Under the pieces are notes generated by a model. That model worked only from the letters and a program-made list of their open reading frames with translations, was not told the origin of the DNA and made no database searches. This document shows, one piece after another, positions 42,399-51,223 of a DNA stretch of 64,000 nucleotides. The DNA is taken from assembly GCA_965247775.1 (NCBI GenBank), contig OZ252031.1, positions 2,480,001-2,544,000 of the forward strand, read 5' to 3'. This stretch comes from G965247775 sp965247775 (lineage in GTDB: Bacteria > Chloroflexota > Dehalococcoidia > Bin125). Position 1 is the first letter of the stretch, and the number at the start of each line of letters is the position of its first letter. A program made the translations under genes and the position numbers.

Positions 42399-43862
42399 GT
42401 GAGCGCGGGAGCGCGTGGCGGCTCCGGCAGGGGTGGGTTCCGTCTCAGCGGCGGCCTGGCGTTGCGTGTCTACGGGGGCTTCGGGCTGGTCATCCTGCTC
42501 ACTCTGGGGGTCGCGGGGATCGTGTTCTTCTGGCTCCTGGGGGGATACCGATCGCAGCTGGACCAAAGTTCGCTGCAAACGGTGGCGGACCAGGTCCTCT
42601 TCGGCGTGGAACAATTCCGGCAGCGGAACGTGAATGTGGTGCAGCTGGGCGGCTATCTGCAGGCGCAGTCCGCGCAGACGGGCGCGTTGGTGTTCTTCCT
42701 GGACGAGCACGGCCACGTGGTGCGCGATCTCTCCCCCAGCGCCGAGTACGAGGATCTGAATCTGCCCGTGCGCTTGGACGACCCCCGGATGCGGGCCAAC
42801 GTCTGGATTCCGGGGGAGGTAGAGGTCGAAGGTGACGAGCTGCCCTTCGTCGCGCGGCTGATCCCCGTGGACCAACGCGGCAACGGCGTCTTCGTGGCGG
42901 TGGCGCTGCCGGACGCGGGCCCGTCGGAGGTGGTGAGCGACCTGGCGCCGCGGCTCCTGGTGAGCGGCCTGGCCGGGCTGGGCGTGGCGCTGTTGGTGGG
43001 GCTGGTGATCACGCGCTCGATCTACACGCCGCTGCGCCGGATCACGGGCGCGGTCCACGCGGTGGGGAGCGGGCGCTACGACACGCGGGTGCCCGAGGAG
43101 GGGCCGGACGAAACGCGGGAGCTGGCGCGGGCCCTGAACCGCATGGCGGAGCAGGTCCAGACGAACGAGCAGACCCTGCAGGACTTCATGGCGGACGTCA
43201 GCCATGAGCTGCGCACGCCGTTGACGTCGATCCGCGGCTTCACCCAGGCCCTCATCGACGGGACGGTGCAAGATGAACAGCGGCGGCAGCGTTCCGCGCA
43301 GGTGATCGACGACGAGGCGCGGCGCATGCTGCGGCTGGTCTCGGACCTGCTGGACCTGGCCCGGATGCAGGCCGGCGCACTCGAGCTGCAACGTGAGCCG
43401 GTCGACCCGGGCGAACTGGTCCAGCATCTGGTGGACGTGTTCGCGCCGCGCGCGGAGGAGGCGGGGATCGGGCTGACGGCGCGGCTGTCGCCGCAGTTGC
43501 CATCGGCGCGGCTGGACTTCGACCGCATGACGCAGGTGCTGAGCAATCTCCTGGCGAACGCACTGGAGCACACGCAGGAGGGGAGCGTGACGGTCACGGC
43601 GGAGGTGGAGGCGGAGCGGCTGGTCATCACGGTTCGGGACACGGGCGCTGGGGCGCCGGCGGAGGAGATGCCACATCTGTTCGACCGCTTCTACCGGGGC
43701 GCCAGCACGGCGCGGCGGCGCGGAACGGGGCTGGGACTGGCCATCTCACGCGAGATCGTGCGGGCCCACGGCGGCACGATCACGGCGACCAGTGTGCTGG
43801 GCGAGGGGACCAGCTTCCGCATCGACTTGCCGCTGGAGCCGCCTGCGCGGCCGCCGGGCTGA
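42399..43862 (+). CDS. Membrane sensor histidine kinase with HAMP domain
   Basis: 487 aa. TM1 about residues 25-48 (GGFGLVILLTLGVAGIVFFW), a periplasmic sensor region of about 130 residues, TM2 about 185-208 (LLVSGLAGLGVALLVGLVI), a HAMP domain, then HisKA with the phospho-acceptor FMADVSHELRTPLTSIRGF near residue 268 and the HATPase domain with the N box LSNLLANALEHT, DTGAGAP (G1), and GTGLGLAISREIVRAHGG (G2). Starts at GTG. It is directly downstream of its response regulator gene. The periplasmic sensor region shows no recognised ligand motif. Confidence 0.92.
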   Translation: MSAGARGGSGRGGFRLSGGLALRVYGGFGLVILLTLGVAGIVFFWLLGGYRSQLDQSSLQTVADQVLFGVEQFRQRNVNVVQLGGYLQAQSAQTGALVFFLDEHGHVVRDLSPSAEYEDLNLPVRLDDPRMRANVWIPGEVEVEGDELPFVARLIPVDQRGNGVFVAVALPDAGPSEVVSDLAPRLLVSGLAGLGVALLVGLVITRSIYTPLRRITGAVHAVGSGRYDTRVPEEGPDETRELARALNRMAEQVQTNEQTLQDFMADVSHELRTPLTSIRGFTQALIDGTVQDEQRRQRSAQVIDDEARRMLRLVSDLLDLARMQAGALELQREPVDPGELVQHLVDVFAPRAEEAGIGLTARLSPQLPSARLDFDRMTQVLSNLLANALEHTQEGSVTVTAEVEAERLVITVRDTGAGAPAEEMPHLFDRFYRGASTARRRGTGLGLAISREIVRAHGGTITATSVLGEGTSFRIDLPLEPPARPPG

Positions 43863-43960
43863 GCGGGCCAGCCCCCGCCTGCGTGAGAGCTGTCGTGGAA
43901 CAGCGGGGCGCTGCTAGGCTGCGCCGCTGAAGCACCCCGCCAGTCCCAGAAGGGCTCCGC

Positions 43961-44932
43961 ATGTCCCACTCGGCGCATCCGGCGTCCGCCGGCGATTACA
44001 CGCGGGTCGGCGCGGCGCTGGCGGCGCAGTGGCTGCGGACGTCGCAGGAGGCCGCCGTGGAGGTGGCGGAGGTGACGGAATCGGAAGGGATCGGGCTAGC
44101 GGAGCTGCGGGTGGGGGAGCGACACGCGCTGGCGGCGGTCGTGCCGCTGTTCGATCCCTGGGATGTGGAGACGCATAGGGCGGCCGACGCGCTGCGCGAC
44201 CGGCTGGCGGCGGCAGCGGAGGGCTTGGTGCTGTGGGCGCCGCCGGGGGCGCACCTCCCGGCCGTGGACGACGAGGAGACGGTTTCGCGAATATTGGAAG
44301 CGGCCGCAGGACTGCGGGCGGGTGAACGCGGCGAAGTGCGGTTCCCCGTCACGATGGGGCTGCGGAAGATCGCCGATGAGGGGTCCTACCTGAGCGTGCA
44401 GGGGGGGCTCTCCCCGCACTGGGCGCGCTTCACCGGCCAGGTCTTCGGCCAGTATCAACTGGACAGCAGCGCCATCCATCGCTTGCCGGCGGACGAGGCA
44501 ACCGTGACCCAACTACTGGACTACGTCGTGCTGGCAGCGAACGGCATCCGCGGCGCCAACGGCAGGACCGAGGCGCAGGCCGAGGACGCCTGGACCCTGC
44601 AGCGCGCCGCAGCGGGCGATCTTGCAGGGGCGGCGGTGGTGGTGGCGCCGCCCGCGGCGCCGGCCGAGCAGGGAACGCCCGTGCGCAAGGCGCTCCGGGC
44701 GGGCGTCCAGCGCGCGATCACGGCCCTGGACGAGTCCGTGGCGGCATTGCGATTGGTGATGTGCGTGGGGGTTTTCCGGTCGATGCGGGAGGAAACGGCC
44801 TCCATCGCGCTGCGGGGCATGGCCCCGGCCACGTTCGCACATTTCGACACGGCGCTGCTCGCTGCCGATGGGGAGACGGCGACCCTCTTCGGGCCTGCCC
44901 GTCCCGTGGCCCCGGAAGCGGGGACCGCTTAG
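43961..44932 (+). CDS. Uncharacterised soluble protein
   Basis: 323 aa, no family recognised. No signal peptide or membrane helix. The protein alternates Ala/Glu-rich helices with short strands; distinct stretches are WAPPGAHLPAVDDEETVSRIL near residue 92, FPVTMGLRKIADEGSYLSVQGGLSPHWARFTGQVFGQYQLD near 128 (shown in parts, the most ordered-looking part) and a C-terminal RKALRAGVQRAITALDESVAAL helix. ATG with GGGCTCC upstream is weak. Its stop shares bases with the stop of rpsU on the other strand (44929-44932). Function unknown. Confidence 0.75.
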   Translation: MSHSAHPASAGDYTRVGAALAAQWLRTSQEAAVEVAEVTESEGIGLAELRVGERHALAAVVPLFDPWDVETHRAADALRDRLAAAAEGLVLWAPPGAHLPAVDDEETVSRILEAAAGLRAGERGEVRFPVTMGLRKIADEGSYLSVQGGLSPHWARFTGQVFGQYQLDSSAIHRLPADEATVTQLLDYVVLAANGIRGANGRTEAQAEDAWTLQRAAAGDLAGAAVVVAPPAAPAEQGTPVRKALRAGVQRAITALDESVAALRLVMCVGVFRSMREETASIALRGMAPATFAHFDTALLAADGETATLFGPARPVAPEAGTA

Positions 44933-45132
44933 GGCCGGCGCTTGGACTTGAGGACGGCGCGGCGGCGGCGGCGGGCGGCGCGGCGCTCGGCTTGGCGCTG
45001 TTTCTCGCGGTTGGAGATGAAGTGCCGACGCCGGCGGGACTCCTGCAGAATGCCGTCACGCTGGACCAGCTTGTTGAAGCGGCGGAGCAGGCCTTCGCCG
45101 TCCTCGCCATCTTTCCGCGTGACTTGCAGCAC
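44929..45132 (-). CDS. rpsU: Small ribosomal subunit protein bS21
   Basis: 67 aa, normal for bS21. The sequence has the family layout: LQVTRKDGEDGEGLLRRFNKLVQRDGIL, then a strongly basic tail (SRRRRHFISNREKQRQ and RRAARRRRR). bS21 sits near the anti-Shine-Dalgarno end of 16S rRNA and helps initiation. Starts at GTG with GGAAGGGG about nine bases upstream. Its upstream region (45133-45900) is long and hairpin-rich, which may matter for its regulation. It converges with and overlaps by four bases the uncharacterised gene before it. Confidence 0.87.
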   Translation of the reverse strand: MLQVTRKDGEDGEGLLRRFNKLVQRDGILQESRRRRHFISNREKQRQAERRAARRRRRAVLKSKRRP

Positions 45133-45900
45133 TCGTGCGCGCCCCTTCCGATTGGGCCCCCCGGCCGGGCGCGGGGTCCCGCGGGCAACCCTAGCATCCG
45201 CCCGGCAGAGGCGGCAATCGGCGGGATGTGCAGTTAACGCACATCAGCCCAGCGGCTTCCCGCAGGTCTTCGGCCGAAGGTCTTCGGGCGCCCACCGGGC
45301 TGATATAGGGAGGCTCCGTCCGTCCCTGCGTTTCGCCGGGGATCGACACGCATCCCCATCGAAACGGAGGGCCGGGGCGGTAGGGGCACCGGATAGGCGG
45401 TGCAGTCACAGGTCTTCCTGCCCTGCGCCCCAAGACCCCAGATGGCTCCCGGCGCATTCGACCCTCACGGGTCCCGAGTGTCGGGACGGCCTGGCGACGA
45501 CGCGGGCTCAGGGGTGCTATCTCGGCTGCAGCCGACAACCCCGAGTCGGTACCGACGACCTGGACGGGCGTGTGCCACGCCCGCGATCTGGGCCGCTTGC
45601 CCCTCGGAGCTTCCGTGCTGAGCTTGCGCTCCTCGCGGAAGCCGGGAACAACGTACCAAGGTGGGCAAGCACGGGAATGCCCGACATCGGGCGCATTCGC
45701 GCGATAAGCGGCGAAATCAGGATGATTCGATTTGTTTTCGCCGAAAATGGCGCCTGCCCCTGCCGGGCCATCGGAGGACGCCGTTTGCAGTGTTCTGTCG
45801 CCGCGTGGGGTGCGGTTCTCTGTGGACGAACGACCCCGGGACGGTGCACAAGCGGGGGACAAACGGTGAGTGGCAGCCGACGGGGCCGCGTCGGCCACGA
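45133..45900 (-). ncRNA. Hairpin-rich intergenic region, candidate structured RNA or leader
   Basis: 768 bases without a credible gene between the YkgJ gene and rpsU. It has many perfect inverted repeats: ATCAGCCC/GGGCTGAT (45243-45250, 45297-45304) enclosing the palindrome CTTCGGCCGAAG; a two-step stem GTTTCG-CC-GGGGAT / ATCCCC-AT-CGAAAC (45330-45365); the palindromes TCGGCTGCAGCCGA (45522-45535) and GTCGGTACCGAC (45545-45556); and CGGGCGTG/CACGCCCG (45565-45583). I could not match RNase P RNA, tmRNA, SRP RNA or a known riboswitch by eye. Strand is assumed from rpsU and is not certain. Confidence 0.4.
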
Positions 45901-46458
45901 CTACGCCTCGAAGCCGAGGTAGCGCAGGAAGGCGGGACGGGTGCGCGGCCCGCGGCGGCGGCGATTCCAGCGCTTGACTTCGTCCAGGTAGACGTCGGAC
46001 TGCCGTTCGTTCCAGCGCGCCAGGTTGGTGATCTGCCGACGCGTGTAGTTGCCATCCCAGTCGTGGGGGCAGTCCACGATGTCGCTGAGGCTGATGTACT
46101 GCAGGGCGCCGCTGTCGGAGATCTCGGGCTCGAAGGGGTGCTCGCGGCAGGTCACGGGGCGATGCTCGTAGATGGTGCAGCGATCTTCGTCGTCGAGGAA
46201 GACGCAGGCGCCCCCTGCCCGGTGGCGCAGCGCCATGACGGCCCGGGTGGGGCCGAAGCGCACCCACCAGGGGCTGCGCTGCTCCAGGGCCACGTCCTCC
46301 TCAGGCACGAAGCGCACGAAGTCGGGGACGGGACGGCCCGTCCCCTGCTCGATGCGGCGGACATCCGCGTCCGTGACGAGCACGCTGGTGCGGCGACAGC
46401 AGTTGCCGCAGCCGGTACAGCGGAAGTTGAGGTAGCGCTGCCAGCCGTCCTCGGGCAT
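45901..46458 (-). CDS. YkgJ-family Fe-S/zinc cysteine-cluster protein
   Basis: 185 aa. The CxxCxxCC-type cluster is near the N-terminus (FRCTGCGNCCRRT, residues about 13-25), and the second cysteine set is CVFLDDEDRCTIYEHRPVTCREHPF in the middle (given as positions about 84-108; Cys spaced 9 and 10 apart). This is the YkgJ/UPF0153 pattern, thought to bind an Fe-S cluster or zinc; most members have no known substrate. ATG with GGAACGAT ahead. The gene is followed by the hairpin-rich region before rpsU. Confidence 0.85.
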   Translation of the reverse strand: MPEDGWQRYLNFRCTGCGNCCRRTSVLVTDADVRRIEQGTGRPVPDFVRFVPEEDVALEQRSPWWVRFGPTRAVMALRHRAGGACVFLDDEDRCTIYEHRPVTCREHPFEPEISDSGALQYISLSDIVDCPHDWDGNYTRRQITNLARWNERQSDVYLDEVKRWNRRRRGPRTRPAFLRYLGFEA

Positions 46459-46555
46459 CGATCGTTCCTCACGGCGTGCAGACCAGGCGTCGAGCTTCCT
46501 GCGGGAGCGTACCCTGCCGGGCGGTCTGGGTCAGCGGGGACTGGGGAAGGGGGCG

Positions 46556-47806
46556 TCAGCCCTCGCTGCTGGGGCGGACCACGAGGTCCGGCGGGAGGCC
46601 GTCGCGCGCGACCGCTTCGACCGTGGCGGCGGCGCGCTCGATCTCATCCTCGGTGTTGAACAGGTGCAGGCAAAGGCGCACGGCCTCCCCCTTGACGCTG
46701 CGCGCGATCACGGCGGCACGCTGCTCGAGGCAGGCGGCGAGGGCGGCGGAATCCAGCAATTCCGCCGTCCCCGCGGTGGGAGCGCGGAGGGTGAAGAGCA
46801 GCAGGCCTGTCCGTGCTTCGTCGGTCTGGGGGCTGGTGACAGCACAGCCCGGGATGGCGGCGAAGCGGCGCTCGGCGATGCGAACGAGTTCCCGCACCCG
46901 GTCCCAGACGGCAGCGGGTCCGGACTCCTGGTACTGCTCAAGCGCCGCCAAGGCACCGGCGGCGAGGACGGCGGAGGCCGTAGAGACCTCGAACTTGCGA
47001 GGGTCCTCGCGGGCGGGCTCGAAGGCGCCGTCGGCGTCCCAACGGGCGGCGGCGGTGAGCCCGACCTTGACCGGCTCCCAAGCGGCGATGTGCTCGCGGC
47101 GCAGGTAGAGGAATCCAGCGCCGGCCGGGCCGCAGAGCCACTTGTGGCTCGTGACGGCGTAGGCGTCGACACCGCTGGCGCGAACGTCCAGGGGCATGTG
47201 CCCCGCGCTCTGGGCTCCATCCGCGACGACGACGGCGCCATGCGCGTGGGCCATCCACACGATCTCGGCCAAGGGGAGACGGGCACCCGTGCGGAAGGTG
47301 ATCTCGGAGACGATGACCACACGGGTTCGGCCGTCAATGGCGGCGGCGAAGCGGTCGAGGATGGCGGCCGGGGAATCGGAGGCCGGGGTGGAGACGATCC
47401 GGAGTTCGAGGCCACGACGATCGCGCAGGCGGTAGGCGGGGACCATGCCACCGCCGTGCTCGGCGCTGGTCGTAACGGCGACGTCGCCCGGGGCGAGGTC
47501 CATGCCGTTGAGCGCGATGTTGAGGCCCTCGGTGGTGTTGGGCGTCAGGACGATCTCATCGGGGTCGGCGGCGAAGAGTTGGGCCGCGGCGGCGCGGAGG
47601 GCGTGCTCGATTCGCGCTTCGTCGTCGCGGGCGGTCTGCGAGCGGGGGCCGTGCTCTAACTCCAGCTCCATGCGACGGGACATGGCGGCGGCCACGGGAA
47701 GGCTCATCGGGCCGGCGAAGCCGCTGTTGCAGTAGGCGTAGTGGCGCGTGACGGGGATCTGCTCGCGCAGCCAGCGCCAGCGCGCGGCAGGGGGGCGAGA
47801 GGCCAT
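46556..47806 (-). CDS. Class V aminotransferase-fold PLP enzyme (IPN epimerase/cysteine desulfurase-like)
   Basis: 416 aa. The fold-type I segments are TPNTTEGLNIALNGM near residue 87, TTSAEHGGGMVPAYRL near 110, VVVADGAQSAGHMPLDV near 193 with the PLP-binding Asp, and AVTSHKWLCGPAGAGFLYLRRE near 215, where Lys in SHKW is the expected PLP Schiff-base lysine. The active-site Cys loop of SufS/IscS is not evident in the C-terminal half, so an aminotransferase, epimerase or lyase role is more likely than sulfur transfer. Start ATG 47806. Divergent from the LLM oxidoreductase. Confidence 0.88.
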   Translation of the reverse strand: MASRPPAARWRWLREQIPVTRHYAYCNSGFAGPMSLPVAAAMSRRMELELEHGPRSQTARDDEARIEHALRAAAAQLFAADPDEIVLTPNTTEGLNIALNGMDLAPGDVAVTTSAEHGGGMVPAYRLRDRRGLELRIVSTPASDSPAAILDRFAAAIDGRTRVVIVSEITFRTGARLPLAEIVWMAHAHGAVVVADGAQSAGHMPLDVRASGVDAYAVTSHKWLCGPAGAGFLYLRREHIAAWEPVKVGLTAAARWDADGAFEPAREDPRKFEVSTASAVLAAGALAALEQYQESGPAAVWDRVRELVRIAERRFAAIPGCAVTSPQTDEARTGLLLFTLRAPTAGTAELLDSAALAACLEQRAAVIARSVKGEAVRLCLHLFNTEDEIERAAATVEAVARDGLPPDLVVRPSSEG

Positions 47807-47957
47807 GGGCGGCAGCGTCGCATAGCGGCGCTGGGGCGTCGAGGGAGGTTGTCACGTGAGCCTGCATTTCGCTCGGCCCCAGGGTTGGGGCGCTGGCGGG
47901 CGTTAGACTCGCACGCGGTCAGCGGCCTGCCCGCAGGCGGAAGAATGGGGGTGCAAC

Positions 47958-48803
47958 GTGCAGTTCGGAGTGCAGTCGGCGCCGACGGAGAGTTCGATCG
48001 CGGCGCCGGAGCTGGCGCGGGCGATCGAGGCGCGCGGGTTCGACTCCTATTGGGTCCCGGAGCACGTACATATCCCGGTGCGGCATGCATCCCGCTATCC
48101 GGGGTCCGCCGACGGCGCGCTGCCGGATGCCTTCTATCAGCTGCACGACCCGTTCATCGCGCTGGCCACGGCGGCGGCGGTGACCGAGCGTATCCGGCTG
48201 GGCACGGCGGTCTGCCTGATCACGGAGCATGAACCCATCGCGCTGGCGAAGACGATCGCCAGCCTGGACGTCCTCTCCGGGGGTCGCTTCCTGTTCGGCA
48301 TCGGCGCCGGCTGGTTCCGCGAAGAGATGGAGCCGCTGGGGACGCCCTACGAGGATCGCTGGGCGATCACGGAGGATCGGGTGCGGGCCATGCGGGCCCT
48401 CTGGACGGAACCCGAGGCGGAGTTCCACGGGCGGCATCTGGACTTCCCTCCACTGGTGCTGCGGCCCAAGCCCGCGCAGCAGCCGCATCCACCGGTGTAC
48501 CTGGGCGCGGTCAGCCGCTGGGCGGCGGCGCGGGTGGTGGCCTACTGCGACGGCTGGCTGCCGCAAGGGCACAATCTGGAAGCGATCGCCAGCGGAATGG
48601 AGGCCATCCGGACGCTGGCGCCGAAGGCGGGGCGCGATCCCGAGAGCATCCCGACCACGGTGTTCAACGCCTCGCCGGACCTGATCGCGGAGTACGAGCG
48701 GCTGGGGGCGGAGCGCTGCGTCTTCGTGCTGCCGCCGCTGCCCGAGGCCGACTTCCTGCCGCGGCTGGACGCGCTGGCGGCCCGCTTGCCGCTCGACGGG
48801 TAG
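47958..48803 (+). CDS. LLM-class (F420-type) oxidoreductase
   Basis: 281 aa bacterial luciferase-like monooxygenase, TIM barrel. Motifs: ARAIEARGFDSYWVPEHVHIPV at the start, IRLGTAVCLITEHEPIALAKTIASLDVLSGGRFLFGIGAGW in the middle (residues about 73-115), and YCDGWLPQGHN near 196. Segments match F420-dependent family members of the Chloroflexota/actinobacterial type, although FMN or F420 use cannot be told from sequence. Starts at GTG. This is an intact homologue of the decayed gene at 7625-8205. Substrate unknown. Confidence 0.88.
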   Translation: MQFGVQSAPTESSIAAPELARAIEARGFDSYWVPEHVHIPVRHASRYPGSADGALPDAFYQLHDPFIALATAAAVTERIRLGTAVCLITEHEPIALAKTIASLDVLSGGRFLFGIGAGWFREEMEPLGTPYEDRWAITEDRVRAMRALWTEPEAEFHGRHLDFPPLVLRPKPAQQPHPPVYLGAVSRWAAARVVAYCDGWLPQGHNLEAIASGMEAIRTLAPKAGRDPESIPTTVFNASPDLIAEYERLGAERCVFVLPPLPEADFLPRLDALAARLPLDG

Positions 48804-48832
48804 CGCGAGATCCGGCGGGTTGCGCCGGGCGT

Positions 48833-49247
48833 TCAACGCGCGCCTGCGCCCCGATGCGCGATCGCTTCGACCTCCACACGGACCTCGGGGGTGGCGAGCG
48901 CCCGCACCTCAACGAGGGCGGAGGTGGGGAAGTCGCCCTGGAAGAACTCGGCGCGGGCGCGCCAGACTTCCTCCCGTTGCGTGATGTCCGTGACGTAGAT
49001 GCCAAGCTTGACGACGTCCGCCATGGCGGCGCCGGCCGCTTCGAGCAGGCACCGGATCTTGACGAAGATGAGCCGCGCTTGTGCGTACTCGTCGTCGCCT
49101 TGAATCCGGCCGTCGGGGCCTCGCGCGATCATGCCGGAGACAATAGACGACGTCGCCCACGGCGAGGCAGTTGGACCAGGTGTTGGGAGCCGGCTCGGGC
49201 ACCTGATCGCTGGAGACGCGGCGGATCGACGAGTCGGCGCTGCTCAC
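48833..49247 (-). pseudogene. RidA/YjgF family protein interrupted by a one-base frameshift
   Basis: Upstream part starts at GTG 49247 after GGAGGG and reads SSADSSIRR, then NCLAVGDVVY in frame; downstream part reads SGMIARGPDG, then EYAQARLIFVKIRCLLEAAG and VKLGIYVTDITQREEVW in the next frame. Family proteins have VVYVSG here, which would need TATGTCTCC; the sequence has TATTGTCTCC, so one extra T near 49143-49145 shifts the frame. Without it the gene would be exactly 138 codons including stop, normal for RidA, an enamine/imine deaminase. It is either a recent mutation or a sequencing error. Confidence 0.85.
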
Positions 49248-49992
49248 GGCTGCCCTCCCTGGCGCCCGGCTCGGGCGTGGCCGGCCGGGTGCGGTGAGGG
49301 TAGCGGGCAGGCGCCCGGCGGCGGTGCGGGGTGGCGCTCGCCGACGGGCCGGACGATACTTCCTCTCGACCGCGGCGGGATGCGAGGCCAGCAAGCGCCG
49401 CCGCCAGCAGAGGCGGCGCGCGGCCAGGGAGAAGAAGCGCGTGGACCGCAAGCCTCTGGAACGACGTCTGCGGCGAGCGCGCCGGGCCGTCGAGGAGATG
49501 CACACGACGCGCGGAAGCGACGGGCGGGTGCGACGGCCAGGCAACGCCACGGTGCCGGTGGAGGCCGTCGCCGCCAGCGGCCCGGGCCGGGCGCAGGCCC
49601 GGGAGAACCACAAGCTCAGCCAAACGGTGGATGAAGCGCTGGTGCGTATCTTCAGCTTGGGGTTGGGCTGACAGCGTCCATCGGCGCCGCTCGCGCCCCC
49701 AGGGCGGGCTCGGTCTGATGCGGCTCGGAGCCGCGAGCCGCGACCGCAGGGCGAAGAGTCTGGAGGCTGGGGCACAGAACTCGCGCCTCGCAGCCGATCC
49801 CGCGCGCAACGACCATCGGCTGGCTGACCGACCGCTTGGCGAGGAGGCGGAAACCAGGGGTGCCATGGCCCGGTCCCCGCCGCGCCACCCCGTCGAGCGA
49901 GGGCGCACCCGGGAGCTGGTCAGCGGGGCGGCGTGCGATGCGGATCGGAAGCGCTTATCTTGCGCTAGCGTCCCGTGGAAGGAGACGAAGGC
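49248..49992. other. Intergenic gap with a weak small basic ORF
   Basis: About 745 bases. On the plus strand, 49294-49671 (GTG start) could encode 125 residues with a lysine/arginine-rich core (EASKRRRQQRRRAAREKKR) and the ending SQTVDEALVRIFSLGLG; it has no strong ribosome site or recognised family, so I do not count it as a gene. The rest shows no hairpin or RNA gene I could support; the promoter for the dehydrogenase gene is expected near 49900. Confidence 0.3.
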
Positions 49993-51186
49993 ATGGCCAG
50001 CAACCGCGCTGTCGTGTATCTCGAGCCCGGCAAGGTGGGCGTGCAATCGATCGACTATCCGCAGCTCACCCTGGGCGACCGCCCTTGCCAGCATGGGGTC
50101 ATCCTTCGTGTCCTGACCACGAACATCTGCGGCTCGGACCAGCACATGGTGCGGGGTCGAACCACCGCGGCGGCGGGCCTCGTCTTGGGTCACGAGATCA
50201 CTGGCGAGATCATTGAGAGCGGCCGCGACGTGGAGTTCTTGCGCGTTGGCGATGCCGTCTCCGTGCCGTTCAACATCGCCTGCGGGCGCTGTCGGAACTG
50301 CAAAGAGGGCCAGACCGGCATCTGCTTGCACGTCAATCCGGCCCGGCCGGGGGCCGCCTACGGGTACGTTGACATGGGAGGCTGGGTCGGCGGCCAGGCC
50401 GACTACGTGATGGTCCCCTACGCTGATTTCAACCTGCTCAAGCTGCCGCCGCTGGACGAGGCGCTGCCCAAAATCCGCGACCTGACGCTGCTCTCGGACA
50501 TCTTCCCCACGGGCTTCCACGGCGCCGTCAGCGCGGGCGTGGGACCGGGCTCAACGGTGTATGTCGCCGGCGCCGGTCCGGTGGGGCTGGCCTGCGCCGC
50601 GTCCTGCCAGCTGCTGGGGGCGGCGGTCGTGATCGTCGGCGACATGATCGACGAGCGCCTGGCGCAGGCGCGCAGCTTCGGTTGCGAGACCGTGGACCTC
50701 ACGCAGCCGGCCACACTGGCCGAACAGATCGCGCAGATCGTGGGCCTGCCCGAGGTGGACAGCGCCGTGGACTGCGTGGGCTTCGAGGCGCGTGGTCACG
50801 GGGCGGCAGCGGCCGAGGAGCATCCCGCGACCGTGCTCAACTCGATCATGGAGGTGACGCGCGCCGGGGGCAGCTTGGGCATCCCAGGCCTCTACGTCAC
50901 CGGCGACCCCGGCGCCGGCACGGAGGCGGCGAAGGAAGGCCGTCTGGTGATCCGTATCGGCTTGGGATGGGCGAAGAGCCACTCCTTCTCCACCGGCCAG
51001 TGCCCGGTCATGCGCTATCACCGCCAGCTGATGCAGGCGATCCTCTACGACAAGGTGCAGATCGCCGACGCGGTCAACGCCACCGTGATCTCCCTCGACG
51101 ACGCCCCGGAGGGCTACCAGGCGTTCGACCAAGGCGCCGCCAAGAAGTACGTGATCGATCCACACGGCGTCGTTCCCGCGCTCTGA
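49993..51186 (+). CDS. fdhA: Zinc-dependent alcohol dehydrogenase, formaldehyde dehydrogenase-like
   Basis: 397 aa medium-chain dehydrogenase. Catalytic zinc ligands: NICGSDQHMVRG (Cys near residue 46) and LGHEITGEI (His67-Glu68). Structural-zinc-type cysteines appear in CGRCRNCKEGQTGIC (near 97-111). NAD-binding GAGPVGLACAASCQLLGA near residue 187. The sequence pattern, length and the AYGYVDMGGWVGGQADYVMVP segment resemble the glutathione-independent formaldehyde dehydrogenase/dismutase of Pseudomonas putida. Start ATG 49993 has AAGGAG eight bases upstream. Formaldehyde as substrate is inferred from family. Confidence 0.85.
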   Translation: MASNRAVVYLEPGKVGVQSIDYPQLTLGDRPCQHGVILRVLTTNICGSDQHMVRGRTTAAAGLVLGHEITGEIIESGRDVEFLRVGDAVSVPFNIACGRCRNCKEGQTGICLHVNPARPGAAYGYVDMGGWVGGQADYVMVPYADFNLLKLPPLDEALPKIRDLTLLSDIFPTGFHGAVSAGVGPGSTVYVAGAGPVGLACAASCQLLGAAVVIVGDMIDERLAQARSFGCETVDLTQPATLAEQIAQIVGLPEVDSAVDCVGFEARGHGAAAAEEHPATVLNSIMEVTRAGGSLGIPGLYVTGDPGAGTEAAKEGRLVIRIGLGWAKSHSFSTGQCPVMRYHRQLMQAILYDKVQIADAVNATVISLDDAPEGYQAFDQGAAKKYVIDPHGVVPAL

Positions 51187-51223
51187 GCGACGGGACGTCG
51201 CCGCGCCGGGGAGGAACGGCAGC

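Noticed and set aside
45133..45900. RNase P RNA, tmRNA or SRP RNA in the structured gap
   Set aside because: The conserved core sequences of these RNAs (for example GAGGAAAGTCC of RNase P or a tmRNA acceptor end with CCA) were not found on either strand.
45191..46267. 358-residue minus-strand open frame through the structured gap
   Set aside because: It runs antisense-like out of the YkgJ gene in another frame, is Pro/Arg-rich, and has no ribosome site.
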